A stretch of 64,000 nt of DNA from the NCBI RefSeq assembly GCF_034006335.1, contig NZ_JAWDIQ010000002.1. One strand, written 5' to 3'. This document shows positions 1 to 8,116 of the stretch, one piece after another. The translations under genes and the position numbers were made by a program. Origin of the DNA: Paracerasibacillus soli (GTDB lineage Bacteria > Bacillota > Bacilli > Bacillales > Amphibacillaceae). Each line of letters starts with the position of its first letter. Within the stretch, counting starts at the first letter, position 1. The notes under the pieces are model-generated. The model ran no database searches. It was not told the origin of the DNA and saw only the letters and a program-made list of their open reading frames with translations.

Positions 1-822
1 GACAGTGAAAGAAAAGCCAAGGAATTTGCGTTTCCACGGGCGGTCTACTGCACTTTTCTGTTCATTTACTTTTAGTTTAAGTTTTCCTTCAATGAAATTG
101 GTAATACTATTCATCACTCGCAAGCCGGCTCTTTTGGAGCGTACATAAATATTACAATCGTCCGCATAGCGGACGAAATGAAGCCCTCTTTTCTCCATTT
201 CCTTGTCTAACTCATCTAGGACAATATTTGAAAGTAGTGGACTCAATGGGCCGCCCTGCGGCGCTCCTTCTGTGTTTGGACGCACTATCCCGTCCTCCAT
301 TACACCTGCTTGTAGATATCTGCGAATTAGTTTAAGCACTCTTGGGTCATTAATCCTTTGGCTCAATGTACGCATTAATCTATCGTGATTAACTTTATCA
401 AAGAATTTCTCTAAATCCATGTCAACGACCCAACGATATCCCTGTTTAATATAGTTTCTCGCCTCTCTTACAGCGTCATGCCCCCGTCTTTTAGGACGAA
501 ATCCATAGCTATGTGGAGAGAATGTTGGGTCATAAATATCTGTCAGGACTTGTGCAATTGCTTGTTGGAGGAATCGGTCCATCACAGTAGGAATCCCCAA
601 CTTCCTCTTCCCGCCGTTTGGTTTCGGGATTTCGACACGACGAACGGGTTGAGGATAGTAGGTTCCTTTTTCGAGTTGTCCTCGAATGGTAGTCCAGTGT
701 TCCAAGATATGCGCTCGTAGGTTTTGTACAGGCATTTCATCTACACCGTGACTTCCTTTATTTTCTTCTACGCGTGTTATCGCTTGTATTAGATTTTCCC
801 GTGATAGTATTCTCTCCAACAT
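1..822 (-). CDS. ltrA: Group II intron reverse transcriptase/maturase (partial, C-terminus outside window)
   Basis: This is the intron-encoded protein that reverse-transcribes the intron during retrohoming and assists its splicing. The first 274 codons are present and uninterrupted. They start at an ATG preceded by GTAGGAG and open with MLERILSRENL, typical of class C maturases. RT blocks are visible in order: KGSHGVDEM near residue 24, the KPNGGKRKLGIPTVMDR segment near 71, PQGGPLSPLLSN near 180, and the catalytic YADD at 168-157 (residues 219-222). The frame leaves the left edge after FLGFSFTV, before the thumb/X domain. Class C maturases usually lack an endonuclease domain, but that part cannot be seen here. 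It looks functional as far as it goes. Confidence 0.93.
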   Translation of the reverse strand, partial: MLERILSRENLIQAITRVEENKGSHGVDEMPVQNLRAHILEHWTTIRGQLEKGTYYPQPVRRVEIPKPNGGKRKLGIPTVMDRFLQQAIAQVLTDIYDPTFSPHSYGFRPKRRGHDAVREARNYIKQGYRWVVDMDLEKFFDKVNHDRLMRTLSQRINDPRVLKLIRRYLQAGVMEDGIVRPNTEGAPQGGPLSPLLSNIVLDELDKEMEKRGLHFVRYADDCNIYVRSKRAGLRVMNSITNFIEGKLKLKVNEQKSAVDRPWKRKFLGFSFTV

Positions 823-1370
823 GGTATCTAACTCCTACGTGAATTGTCCTTTCTTCTTGTGTGGCAACTACTTTCCGCCCTTCTAATGTCCCCCACGGAT
901 TCACCATTTCCTCCATTAGGAAGGAATAAATGTTTCTGCTTCATTAAGTGTTGCGTACGTAAAGAGGCAATTCTTCTTAAATGATTCGGCCCTTCCTAGA
1001 TATTCTAGAAGTATCTAGTACTATGGCTTCTGCTGATTTCTAGTAGTTCAGCGAACATTCGCATGTTCGGTTACGCAATGGGTTGCGCATTTCTACCAGA
1101 CCTCCCCGGGTAAGGATGCAATCTTTCCTTCCACCTATCTGCTTCATTTACTCTGTATCACCTTCGACAGAAAGGACTTTGTTTTGTATTGCAAACTCAT
1201 CCAATGATACCTAGCCTTATATGAAGTTTGTGTTCCTCAGACCGGAAGTTTGCCGCCCGCTTCCTTCAGATTCCGCGTCACCACGGACACCCTTGCGTTG
1301 AGCTAACCGCTACTTCTGTCTTCACGGCTCGGGACTTTCACCCTAGAGATTACACCCATGCCGGGCGCAC
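1..1370 (-). mobile_element. Group IIC intron, 5' part (runs off the left edge)
   Basis: The intron RNA begins on the minus strand at 1370 with GTGCGCCCGGCATGGGTG, the 5' end typical of bacterial class C group II introns. The roughly 540 bases down to the reading frame at 822 keep the recognisable order of the Oceanobacillus iheyensis IIC intron (for example GGGTGTCCGTGG near 1285-1296 and CTTACCCGGGGAGGTCTG near 1100-1117). The maturase gene follows in domain IV. Domains V and VI and the 3' splice site lie outside the window. The intron sits immediately behind a Rho-independent terminator hairpin (1378-1401), the target preference known for class C introns. RNA family and 5' boundary are seen directly; splicing activity is inferred. 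Confidence 0.93.
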
Positions 1371-1401
1371 AATAAAAGAGAGCATTACAAGGAATGCCCT
1401 C
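1371..1401 (-). terminator. Terminator of the lipoprotein gene and intron target site
   Basis: On the minus strand GAGGGCATT, a short loop and AATGCTCTC form a nine-pair stem (one G-U) followed by TTTTATT. The group IIC intron starts at the very next base (1370). The hairpin therefore serves both as terminator of the upstream lipoprotein gene and as the recognition structure used by the intron. Confidence 0.88.
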
Positions 1402-1413
1402 AAAATAGATAGT

Positions 1414-1707
1414 TTAACGATTGTCGTCTTTATCTTTGTCTCGATTTAAATCATCTTCTACATCATCTTTTAGATCGTCACCTAAATTATTGTCGTTATT
1501 ATCGTCATTTAGGTTCGTATCTGTACCACCATCGTTGTTATTCATGTCATTGTTATCTGTACCTTGGTTATTGTTGTCTGTGCCTTGATTATTATTATCT
1601 TGAACCGGTGGATTATTATCGTTGTTATCATCATTATTTGTACCACACGCGGCAACCAATGACAACGCTAAGAAAGGAACAAACAAACGTACGAGCCACT
1701 TTTTCAT
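1414..1707 (-). CDS. Small Asp/Asn-rich lipoprotein
   Basis: A 97-residue protein with a signal peptide (MKKWLVRLFVPFLALSLVAA) ending in a lipobox whose cysteine is at about residue 21, so it should be lipid-anchored on the outer face of the membrane. The rest is low-complexity DNN/GTDNNNQ repeats turning into an acidic-basic tail (DDLKDDVEDDLNRDKDKDD). I chose the ATG at 1707 because AAGGAGGGTGA lies seven bases upstream; an earlier in-frame ATG at 1734 lacks this. Many Bacillales encode such disordered lipoproteins of unknown role. No catalytic domain is visible and no function is claimed. It is followed by its own terminator, which has been invaded by the intron. Confidence 0.8.
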   Translation of the reverse strand: MKKWLVRLFVPFLALSLVAACGTNNDDNNDNNPPVQDNNNQGTDNNNQGTDNNDMNNNDGGTDTNLNDDNNDNNLGDDLKDDVEDDLNRDKDKDDNR

Positions 1708-1999
1708 GTTGATCTCACCCTCCTTTTTAGTCATCTACGATTTTAGCTTGCCCGATATTTACAATGTCATGCAAAAAACATATGAAAAAACTCATACCTT
1801 TTAAACAAGCATGATAAAATGAACTTCAATCAATCGTTTTTTGCACTTCCCGTACTGTTTGCGCATTGGGATTCAGATTTGTTTCCCCACTAACCATTCT
1901 TGAAACCCCTCACGTTTTTAAAATAGCGGTCTAATAGCCAATTAACCTCCCTTAGATCCCTCAGATAAATTCAAATGTCCCGTAACTAAATGATACGTA

Positions 2000-2034
2000 A
2001 AAAATTAAAAAACTAGCCCTCATGTTGGGCTAGT
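2000..2034 (-). terminator. Terminator downstream of fabZ
   Basis: On the minus strand ACTAGCCC and GGGCTAGT form an eight-pair stem with a seven-base loop followed by TTTTTTAATTTTTT. The remaining 265 bases up to the lipoprotein gene (1735-1999) show no reading frame or structure that I can support. Confidence 0.9.
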
Positions 2035-2053
2035 CTCCATATATATCGTATAA

Positions 2054-2473
2054 TTATTTAATTGCAAATATAATTTCAGCTTCACAAGCTAATTCGCCGT
2101 CTACTGTCGCTCTTCCTTTTCCTTTTCCAATAGGACCTTTCATACGCGTAATTTCTACTTCCATTCTGAGCTGGTCTCCTGGTTTTACTTCGCGTTTAAA
2201 ACGGCATTTATCAATACCTGCTAAAAAGCCTATTTTGCCTTTATTTTGTTCCATACCTAATACTGCGATTGCACCAACTTGGGCAAGTGCTTCCACTATG
2301 ATTACACCAGGCATTACGGGATACTCCGGAAAGTGCCCTTGGAAAAATGGCTCATTTACAGTAACGTTTTTTAATCCAACTACACGTTTACCTTCTTCTA
2401 CTTCTAACACCTTGTCTACTAATAAGAATGGATAACGATGTGGGATGGTTTCTTTTATTTCTTGAATATCCAT
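2054..2473 (-). CDS. fabZ: 3-hydroxyacyl-[acyl-carrier-protein] dehydratase FabZ
   Basis: This enzyme of type II fatty acid synthesis removes water from 3-hydroxyacyl-ACP to give trans-2-enoyl-ACP in the cytoplasm. The 139-residue length is normal for the family. The hot-dog fold signature is clear: PHRYPFLLVDKV at residues 11-22, and the catalytic histidine in GHFPEYPVMPGV near residue 47 followed by the catalytic glutamate in the EALAQVGA helix. The start ATG is preceded by GGAAGGGG. In B. subtilis the corresponding gene (ywpB) lies close to flhOP and mbl, as here. It ends in its own terminator and appears intact. Confidence 0.97.
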   Translation of the reverse strand: MDIQEIKETIPHRYPFLLVDKVLEVEEGKRVVGLKNVTVNEPFFQGHFPEYPVMPGVIIVEALAQVGAIAVLGMEQNKGKIGFLAGIDKCRFKREVKPGDQLRMEVEITRMKGPIGKGKGRATVDGELACEAEIIFAIK

Positions 2474-2820
2474 ATATAAATTCCCCTTCCTCTATTTTTA
2501 CGACGATGTACGTTGCGTTGAACGTGCTGAAATGCTTTTCATTATTATAACAAATAGTAAGGATAAAATGGAATGGAATGTTCAATTCTTATATATTGTG
2601 GAACTGTAATCAACACAAATTTTTCGTACTTCGCCTCATAATATTAAGTTGAATGAATCTTGCTCTTATTAGCTGTTGATGTCACTTGTCATGCTTTTCA
2701 TGCCCGCAAATTTTTGAGTCATACACCATTATAGTTAAGTCCAATAAAAAAGGCTTGCATGACCATGATATGTCCTTCATAAAGGGGTCTTTCATGATGA
2801 GCAAAACCTCATAATAGTCT

Positions 2821-3228
2821 TTATTCTTTTTTCTCCACGATATCAACAATGTGCAACCATGTTTCTTTATTTAATACGTCGGATGGCTTGCCGTCACCGA
2901 TAATCCCGTATCCAACCATTAAACCAAGGATAAGTGCTCCTACTACTAAAATGAGGACAATGATGATCCGCAGCCAAATTGGAAAAATCCGTAGGCGTAC
3001 CTTCTTATTTTTTCTTTTCTCCGCCTTTTGCTTTTTCCGTTGCTCCGCCCTTGTTAACTTTTCCGTTTTAGGCGAGGTTGACGCTTCTTCTTCCAATCGT
3101 CTACTTCTGCTTCGGCCCGTATGTTTCTCTGCAACTGGCTCCACGGTTTTCTTAGTAGTTCTTTTTGTCTTTTTTACTTGTACCCGTGTCTTTTTATTTT
3201 CCGCCGTTTCCAATTGTTTCGTACCCAT
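2821..3228 (-). CDS. EpuA-like single-pass membrane protein (often labelled RNA polymerase subunit beta-like)
   Basis: A 135-residue protein with a long, very basic N-terminal half (KKTRVQVKKTKRTTKK, RKKQKAEKRKNKK), one transmembrane helix near residues 82-104 (WLRIIIVLILVVGALILGLM) and a short conserved extracytoplasmic tail, GYGIIGDGKPSDVLNKETW. That tail and the helix match what I know of the EpuA/DUF4969-like family found next to flhOP-mbl in Bacillaceae. Database entries often name it RNA polymerase subunit beta, which the sequence does not support. The ATG at 3228 is preferred because GAGGAG lies nine bases upstream; an upstream extension lacks a good site. Function unknown; the basic cytoplasmic arm suggests contact with nucleic acid or phospholipid. 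Confidence 0.72.
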   Translation of the reverse strand: MGTKQLETAENKKTRVQVKKTKRTTKKTVEPVAEKHTGRSRSRRLEEEASTSPKTEKLTRAEQRKKQKAEKRKNKKVRLRIFPIWLRIIIVLILVVGALILGLMVGYGIIGDGKPSDVLNKETWLHIVDIVEKKE

Positions 3229-3483
3229 AGGCTTGTTCTCCTCATTTCTAACTTCCTCAAGCATTACCTTATCGAGGTTGTTCTTTAAAAAGTAAGACGA
3301 ACATAGCACCTTGACTTTATCGACCTTGATTCTAGTTCGTTACCTTTTAAACGATACATATACGTACTATTTATTTTCCGCGGCCATCATACTCCATGTA
3401 TGACCGTGTGAAACACCCACATCATTCATATGATTCAAGTTGATACATTATGAATCATTCCACTTTAAATGGAGAGCACAATA

Positions 3484-4312
3484 TTATCTAAGTTGATTAA
3501 TCATGCCTAACATTTGATCACCCATTGAAATCGTACGGGCGTTAAATTGGTAAGAACGTTGTGTTAATAACAAATCTGTCATTTCCTTAGACATGTCAAC
3601 ATTAGATGTTTCTAGTGTTTGACTTTGCAATAAATCACTATTTCCTGGTGCTGCTTGAAAAATAGGACTATTATTTTCATCTACTACATTTGGGATTCTA
3701 AATTCATTATCCCCTATTGCTTCAAGTACATGTGGTTTTGATGTTTCAACGATGGCCAACTGACCGACAACTTCCCCATGTCCATTCCGCTGTGCTAAAA
3801 TCTCTCCATTTGGTCGAATGGTAATATCATCAAATCCAGATTCGATTGTGATCGGTCCATTCGTTCCTAATACTGGATCACCATTTTTTGTGACAAGGGA
3901 AACAGCATCATTATTTTCATTTGGCTGCAAATAAAATGCTCCATCTCGTGTATAACGTGTTTCCGTTACGCCATTTTCTGTAACATTTACTTGGAAAAAG
4001 TAATTTTCCCCAAGAAGTGCGGTATCAAGAGCGCGGTTTGTCGTCACGAAAGATCCCTTCGCATAGTTCGTTTGAATTGAACCTAGTCGCGTACCTGCTC
4101 CAACACGAACACCATCAGGCGTCAAGCGTCCTACTCCATTTGCTTGTTCATTTTTCATATTATCTATTTGTTGAAATAGAAGAGATGAAAATTGTGATTG
4201 TCTACTTTTTATATCCCGTCGTTTGACTATTCGCGATATTATTTCCAATCACATCCATTCTATGTTGTAATTGACCCATTGAAACAGCAGCTTGAATCAT
4301 AGCGCGTGACAT
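3484..4312 (-). CDS. flhP: Flagellar basal-body rod/hook protein FlhP (frameshifted)
   Basis: This is an FlgG/FlgF-type rod or hook-basal-body protein, about 275 residues once the frame is repaired. The N-terminus MSRAMIQAAVSMGQLQHRMD with NNIANSQTTGYK is the conserved export and assembly helix. The second part carries RLTPDGVRVGAGTRLG, and the C-terminus ends in the classic NVDMSKEMTDLLLTQRSYQ and NARTISMGDQML helix. The ATG at 4312 follows AAGGAGGGTGATCGAC. One extra A in an A5 run (plus strand 4206-4210) sends translation into a TAG stop after GYKK; removing it gives GYKSRQSQFSS, as in B. subtilis FlhP. It lies downstream of flhO and is probably co-transcribed. The break is likely a sequencing error, otherwise a pseudogene. 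Confidence 0.88.
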
Positions 4313-4454
4313 GTCGATCACCCTCCTTATATAAATATCCGTCTTTTTGAAAATTACTTTTCCAAGTAAACATGCAAATGTTACCCGTAGTTGAATCATG
4401 CAATCATAAACGAATAGAAGCCTTCAATGGAGCCTCTATCCCGTTTATATTTGA

Positions 4455-5255
4455 TTAAAACCGTGCAATATCGTTTACTGCTTTACCTAAACTTTCATCG
4501 TATGCTTTTAATACACGTTGATTTGTTTCAAATATACGGAAAGCTTCCATCATTTGTGTCATCGATTGTAAGGAATCAACATTTGATTGTTCCAAAGAAC
4601 CTTGCTGGACATGGAATGTAGCCCCTTGTGGTACTTGTTCCGTTTCACCGGAGAATAAGTCATTTCCTTCTTTTGAAAGTTCTAATGGGTTTGCCGCATA
4701 GCGGATTCCAAGTTGTGTCATTTGCCCATCAGCTTGAACAAGTCCTTCAGGTGTTACCGTAAATTGAACGCCATTCGTTTGAATTGGATTTCCAGCCTCA
4801 TTTAGCACATAATATCCTTCATTTGTAACAAGATAGCCTTCACTGTCTACCGTAAAGTTACCGTTTCTTGTATAACGAACATCACCTTGTTCATTTTGAA
4901 CGGTAAAAAAGACACTACCTTTTTCATCTGGAAATTGACCATTTACAAGTGCTAAATCAGTCGACATATTTGTCTCACGTAAGTCGCCTTGCGCAAAGTT
5001 AGGTACAAACTCTTGAACATATACGCCGGTATTTAATGAACCAATTCCTTGACGTTGTGCGATTTGATGTCCATCTTTAGTCGGAATGTTTTTGCTTCCC
5101 ATTTGTTGTATTAATAGTTCAGGAAAGGCTCGTAATGTCGCTTGGTCAGCTTTATAACCTGGTGTATTTGCATTTGTAATATTGTTTGATAATGCTTCTT
5201 GATGTCTTTGCTGCGCAATCATACCACTTGCAGCTGTATAAAATCCTCTTAACAT
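4455..5255 (-). CDS. flhO: Flagellar basal-body rod/hook protein FlhO
   Basis: A 266-residue flagellar rod/hook family protein exported through the flagellar type III apparatus to help build the rod in the cell envelope. It has the family N-terminus MLRGFYTAASGMIAQQ with NNITNANTPGYKA near residues 25-37, a central beta-rich section, and the C-terminal helix with NVDSLQSMTQMMEAFRIF and NQRVLKAYDESLGKA. The ATG at 5255 follows AAGGAGGTTCGTTTG. It is intact, unlike flhP next to it. Gene order mbl-flhO-flhP is that of B. subtilis. Confidence 0.95.
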   Translation of the reverse strand: MLRGFYTAASGMIAQQRHQEALSNNITNANTPGYKADQATLRAFPELLIQQMGSKNIPTKDGHQIAQRQGIGSLNTGVYVQEFVPNFAQGDLRETNMSTDLALVNGQFPDEKGSVFFTVQNEQGDVRYTRNGNFTVDSEGYLVTNEGYYVLNEAGNPIQTNGVQFTVTPEGLVQADGQMTQLGIRYAANPLELSKEGNDLFSGETEQVPQGATFHVQQGSLEQSNVDSLQSMTQMMEAFRIFETNQRVLKAYDESLGKAVNDIARF

Positions 5256-5290
5256 CAAACGAACCTCCTTAAACTTGTTCCCATTTATGA

Positions 5291-6292
5291 TTAAATAATC
5301 TTTTTACGATCGATTTTATCAATATGTTCTAGCATCATTCCTGTTCCTTTTGCAACACAGTTCATTGGTTCTTCCGCTAAAAAGACAGGTACCTTTAATT
5401 CTTCAGCTAATAACTGATCAATGCCATGAATCAATGCACCGCCACCTGTTAAGATGACACCACGATCAATAATATCTGCTGATAACTCTGGTGGTGTACG
5501 TTCTAAAACTGTTTTAGCTGCATTAACAATTAAATAGACAGATTCACGTAATGCGGCTTCTATTTCTTTAGAATGAACCGTAATTGTCCGAGGTAAGCCA
5601 GTCACTAAATCCCGACCTCTAATTTCCATTTCCTCCGTACGTCCATCTGGAAAGACAGTAGCCACATTAATTTTAATGTTTTCAGCTGTACGTTCACCAA
5701 TTAACAACTTGTATTCTTGTTTGATATATTGAAGAATTTCTACATCAAATTTATCCCCAGCCATTTTAATCGATTCAGCAGTTACGATATCACCCATCGA
5801 TAAGACGGCAACATCTGTTGTTCCACCGCCGATGTCAACGACCATGTTTCCACTTGGTTGGAAAATTTCCATTCCAGCACCAACTGCTGCAACTTTTGGC
5901 TCTTCTTCAAGATAAACCTTTTTTCCACCTGATTTTTCTGCTGCTTCCTTAATTGCCTTTTGCTCTACTTTTGTAATGTTTGTTGGACAGCAAATAAGCA
6001 TCCGAGGTTTGGAAAGAAATCCACGAACATTAATTTTATCTATGAAATGCTTTAACATTGCTTCCGTTACATCAAAATCTGCAATTACACCATCTTTAAG
6101 TGGACGAATTGCTTCAATATTTCCTGGCGTACGTCCTACCATTCTTCTTGCTTCTTCACCTACTGCCAGTACACGGCCTGTGTTTCTATCCATTGCCACA
6201 ACTGCTGGCTCGTTTAAAACAATTCCTTTTCCTTTAACGTGGATCAACACATTGGCAGTCCCAAGGTCAATCCCTATGTCCCGAGAAAACAT
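5291..6292 (-). CDS. mbl: Rod shape-determining actin homologue Mbl
   Basis: A 333-residue bacterial actin of the MreB/Mbl group that forms membrane-associated filaments guiding lateral wall synthesis. Actin-fold ATP-binding motifs are visible: DIGIDLGTANV (phosphate 1) at residues 5-15, the phosphate 2 motif VVDIGGGTTDVAV near 153-165, and the adenosine motif GVILTGGGALIHG near 280-292. EEEPKVAAVGAG is also typical. Position between spoIIID and flhO identifies it as Mbl rather than MreB, which is usually beside mreCD. The start codon is an ATG. Intact. Confidence 0.96.
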   Translation of the reverse strand: MFSRDIGIDLGTANVLIHVKGKGIVLNEPAVVAMDRNTGRVLAVGEEARRMVGRTPGNIEAIRPLKDGVIADFDVTEAMLKHFIDKINVRGFLSKPRMLICCPTNITKVEQKAIKEAAEKSGGKKVYLEEEPKVAAVGAGMEIFQPSGNMVVDIGGGTTDVAVLSMGDIVTAESIKMAGDKFDVEILQYIKQEYKLLIGERTAENIKINVATVFPDGRTEEMEIRGRDLVTGLPRTITVHSKEIEAALRESVYLIVNAAKTVLERTPPELSADIIDRGVILTGGGALIHGIDQLLAEELKVPVFLAEEPMNCVAKGTGMMLEHIDKIDRKKII

Positions 6293-6441
6293 GAATCGTA
6301 ATCCTCCTCGTATTTACTCTTGCATCAATAATGATACACAATGCAACTATTATATTATTTTACCACAAAGTTCTCCAATTAACTGCAAATTTCGCGAAAA
6401 CATTTTAAAAATGTTTTGCTGGGTCAGACCCCCATCAAAAA

Positions 6442-6475
6442 ATGGGATATCGTTTGCATATACGATACCCCATTC
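6442..6475 (-). terminator. Rho-independent terminator between spoIIID and mbl
   Basis: On the minus strand AATGGGGTATCGT pairs with ACGATATCCCATT (one G-U) and is followed by TTTTTTG. It separates spoIIID from mbl. Just beyond it, at 6421-6433, is one copy of the recurrent GGGTCAGACCCCC motif. The other roughly 490 bases between the hairpin and spoIIID (6476-6963) are AT-rich and hold no gene I can support. Confidence 0.85.
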
Positions 6476-6963
6476 TTTTGGTTAAGTTATTTTTTTCTTA
6501 GCCCTTCACCTCCAAAAAGGCGGAAAAGGTTTATACATATTAAGTACATCAAAATTATATTTCTATTTTTATTATACTTTTAGACTTGTATTTACTAGGT
6601 TTCTTTCTCTTTTTACATCCCTCCATTTTCCAGCATAATCATTTCAATCTTTTATTCATCCCGCTACTTACGAAGCACCACTCATATTTCCAATTCATAA
6701 AAACAGCCATCGTTCTCATCAAGCGCTCGTATTATACATGAACCACCCCCTTTAAATAAGGGTTCTCTCCCAAGAGTATGATTTGCTATTTTCCGTTAAA
6801 AGGTTAGCACTATTCTTATTAATGGGACATGAATGCCACAATGTTTAATATCCTATCACTTGATAAGTATGTGACAATTTCATCCATATACAGACCACTT
6901 ATGCAATGATTCACTTTCAATCAATGAGGCAGGTAATTTTCTCACCAAACTTTGTGCTATTTA

Positions 6964-7245
6964 TTATTTTACCGGGGCTTTATCGTGTTCCTTTTTTGAT
7001 TTTAGTTTATATTTTTTTCTTGTTGCTTCACCTCCCCGCAGATGACGAATTGATTTGTGATATTCAAGTATTTCTTTTACCCTAGCAGCTAATTCTGGGT
7101 TTATTTCCGGTAATCGTTCCGTTAAATCTTTATGGACCGTGCTTTTTGAAACACCAAATTCTTTCGCTATCATACGGACAGTCATCCTCGTCTCCACGAC
7201 ATGTTCCCCTATCCTGATAGTCCTTTCTTTGATGTAATCGTGCAC
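6964..7245 (-). CDS. spoIIID: Sporulation transcription regulator SpoIIID
   Basis: A 93-residue DNA-binding protein, the same length as B. subtilis SpoIIID. It activates or represses sigma-E and sigma-K dependent genes in the mother cell during sporulation. The helix-turn-helix is TVRMIAKEFGVSKSTVHKDL at residues 22-41, followed by the second recognition part ERLPEINPELAARVKEIL and a basic tail. The start is GTG at 7245 (VHDYIKERTIRIGEHV), six to seven bases after GGAGGAG; longer in-frame extensions lack a site. It is located directly upstream of mbl, as in B. subtilis. Confidence 0.95.
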   Translation of the reverse strand: MHDYIKERTIRIGEHVVETRMTVRMIAKEFGVSKSTVHKDLTERLPEINPELAARVKEILEYHKSIRHLRGGEATRKKYKLKSKKEHDKAPVK

Positions 7246-7314
7246 ACCGTTTCTCCTCCCTATGATGAATATTTCCGAGGTGCGGGTTGAGACAAGGTCA
7301 TCTGAAATAAATTT

Positions 7315-7330
7315 AAACAAACGTTTGTTT
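7315..7330. promoter_or_regulatory. Perfect 16-bp palindrome upstream of spoIIID
   Basis: AAACAAACGTTTGTTT is a perfect palindrome centred 77 bases upstream of the spoIIID start codon. It could be an operator for a dimeric regulator. I cannot assign a protein to it, and AT-rich palindromes of this size can occur by chance. The rest of 7331-7837 shows no supported gene. Confidence 0.35.
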
Positions 7331-7837
7331 CACGTATGTCTTTTCAGATTTCTCATTAAATCCAGAAAAGAGATTATTCATGGTGGCTGCTATTTACATG
7401 TGGGAGCAAATCTTTTATTCGATTTTCAAATTCCATTTCAGTAACTAATGATCCATCTTTACAAAAGGGCTACTTTCATTACGGTTTTCTTTTTGTATGA
7501 ACATATAAGTTATCATGTTATAAGTAAAAATATGAGTTGCCACTCAAGCTCTCACCTCAGACGATACTGAATACTTGGTTTGTAACATTTTATTATGAGT
7601 TCGAATGGAATATGAATAAAATTACCCGGTTCTTGTTGGGATAAGCTTTATTCTTTCACATAACATATCTGTTTGCACCGTACCCTTCATCCTGATTACT
7701 TGGGGAAATGATGCAATACGGACTTTTGGGCTTATACAAAATGAGTACGCGCATACAGCATCTTCATTCCATACGCTATTGTATTGTGTAGTTTCAGCAA
7801 TTAGAACGTTCTACAAACTTTTTCATGAAAACAGAAA

Positions 7838-7880
7838 AATCCCAGGTGAGCGTGTACAATGTACCTCTCACCTGGGATTT
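7838..7880 (-). terminator. Strong terminator closing the aimR-aimP unit
   Basis: AAATCCCAGGTGAG and CTCACCTGGGATTT form a 14-pair stem, and on the minus strand the hairpin is followed by TTCTGTTTTC. It begins 28 bases after the aimP-like stop codon, which shows that the peptide gene is the end of a transcription unit. Confidence 0.9.
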
Positions 7881-7907
7881 CACGTTTTGTCTTTCATGCC
7901 ATGCACA

Positions 7908-8024
7908 TTAATCTGATTGTCCTAACTCCGGGTCGGCAAGTAAAGTAGTACCACCTGGAGCGACTGATAGTAGTAATGCACCAACTACTAGCACTGCAAG
8001 ACCAAGCTTTTTAACTTTTTTCAT
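7908..8024 (-). CDS. AimP-like signalling peptide precursor
   Basis: A 38-residue reading frame starting at an ATG preceded by GGGGAGGGGATAAT, a strong ribosome binding site. Its product has a basic start (MKKVKKLGLAV), a hydrophobic core (LVVGALLLSVAPGG) and a short hydrophilic C-terminus, TTLLADPELGQSD. This is the layout of Gram-positive pheromone precursors (AimP, NprX, PapR, Phr) that are exported and trimmed to 5-8 residues. It lies 92 bases downstream of the AimR-like gene on the same strand, exactly the arbitrium arrangement. The mature peptide is probably within ADPELGQSD. That differs from the RGA-ending peptides of the SPbeta and phi3T systems. Coding status rests on the binding site, signal-like composition and context. 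Confidence 0.8.
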   Translation of the reverse strand: MKKVKKLGLAVLVVGALLLSVAPGGTTLLADPELGQSD

Positions 8025-8047
8025 ATTATCCCCTCCCCTTTTTAAGA

Positions 8048-8077
8048 ATTATATATGAAGGTTTTATCCTGATGTAA
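8048..8077 (-). promoter_or_regulatory. Possible sigma-A promoter of the aimP-like gene
   Basis: On the minus strand TATAAT (8053-8048) lies 18 bases downstream of TTACAT (8077-8072), in the gap between aimR and the peptide gene and 23 bases before the peptide ATG. The -10 box is perfect and the -35 box is weak, so activation or read-through from aimR may also drive the peptide. Confidence 0.35.
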
Positions 8078-8116
8078 CAAATTCAGAATTTCTACATAGC
8101 TAGTGCTACATGTTGA

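Noticed and set aside
1228..1449. Plus-strand frame of 73 residues
   Set aside because: It lies antisense to the conserved 5' RNA domains of the group II intron.
4200..4215. Programmed +1 frameshift in flhP
   Set aside because: The A5 run resembles a slippery site, but the break is a simple insertion in a homopolymer, and similar breaks are seen in many unrelated genes here.
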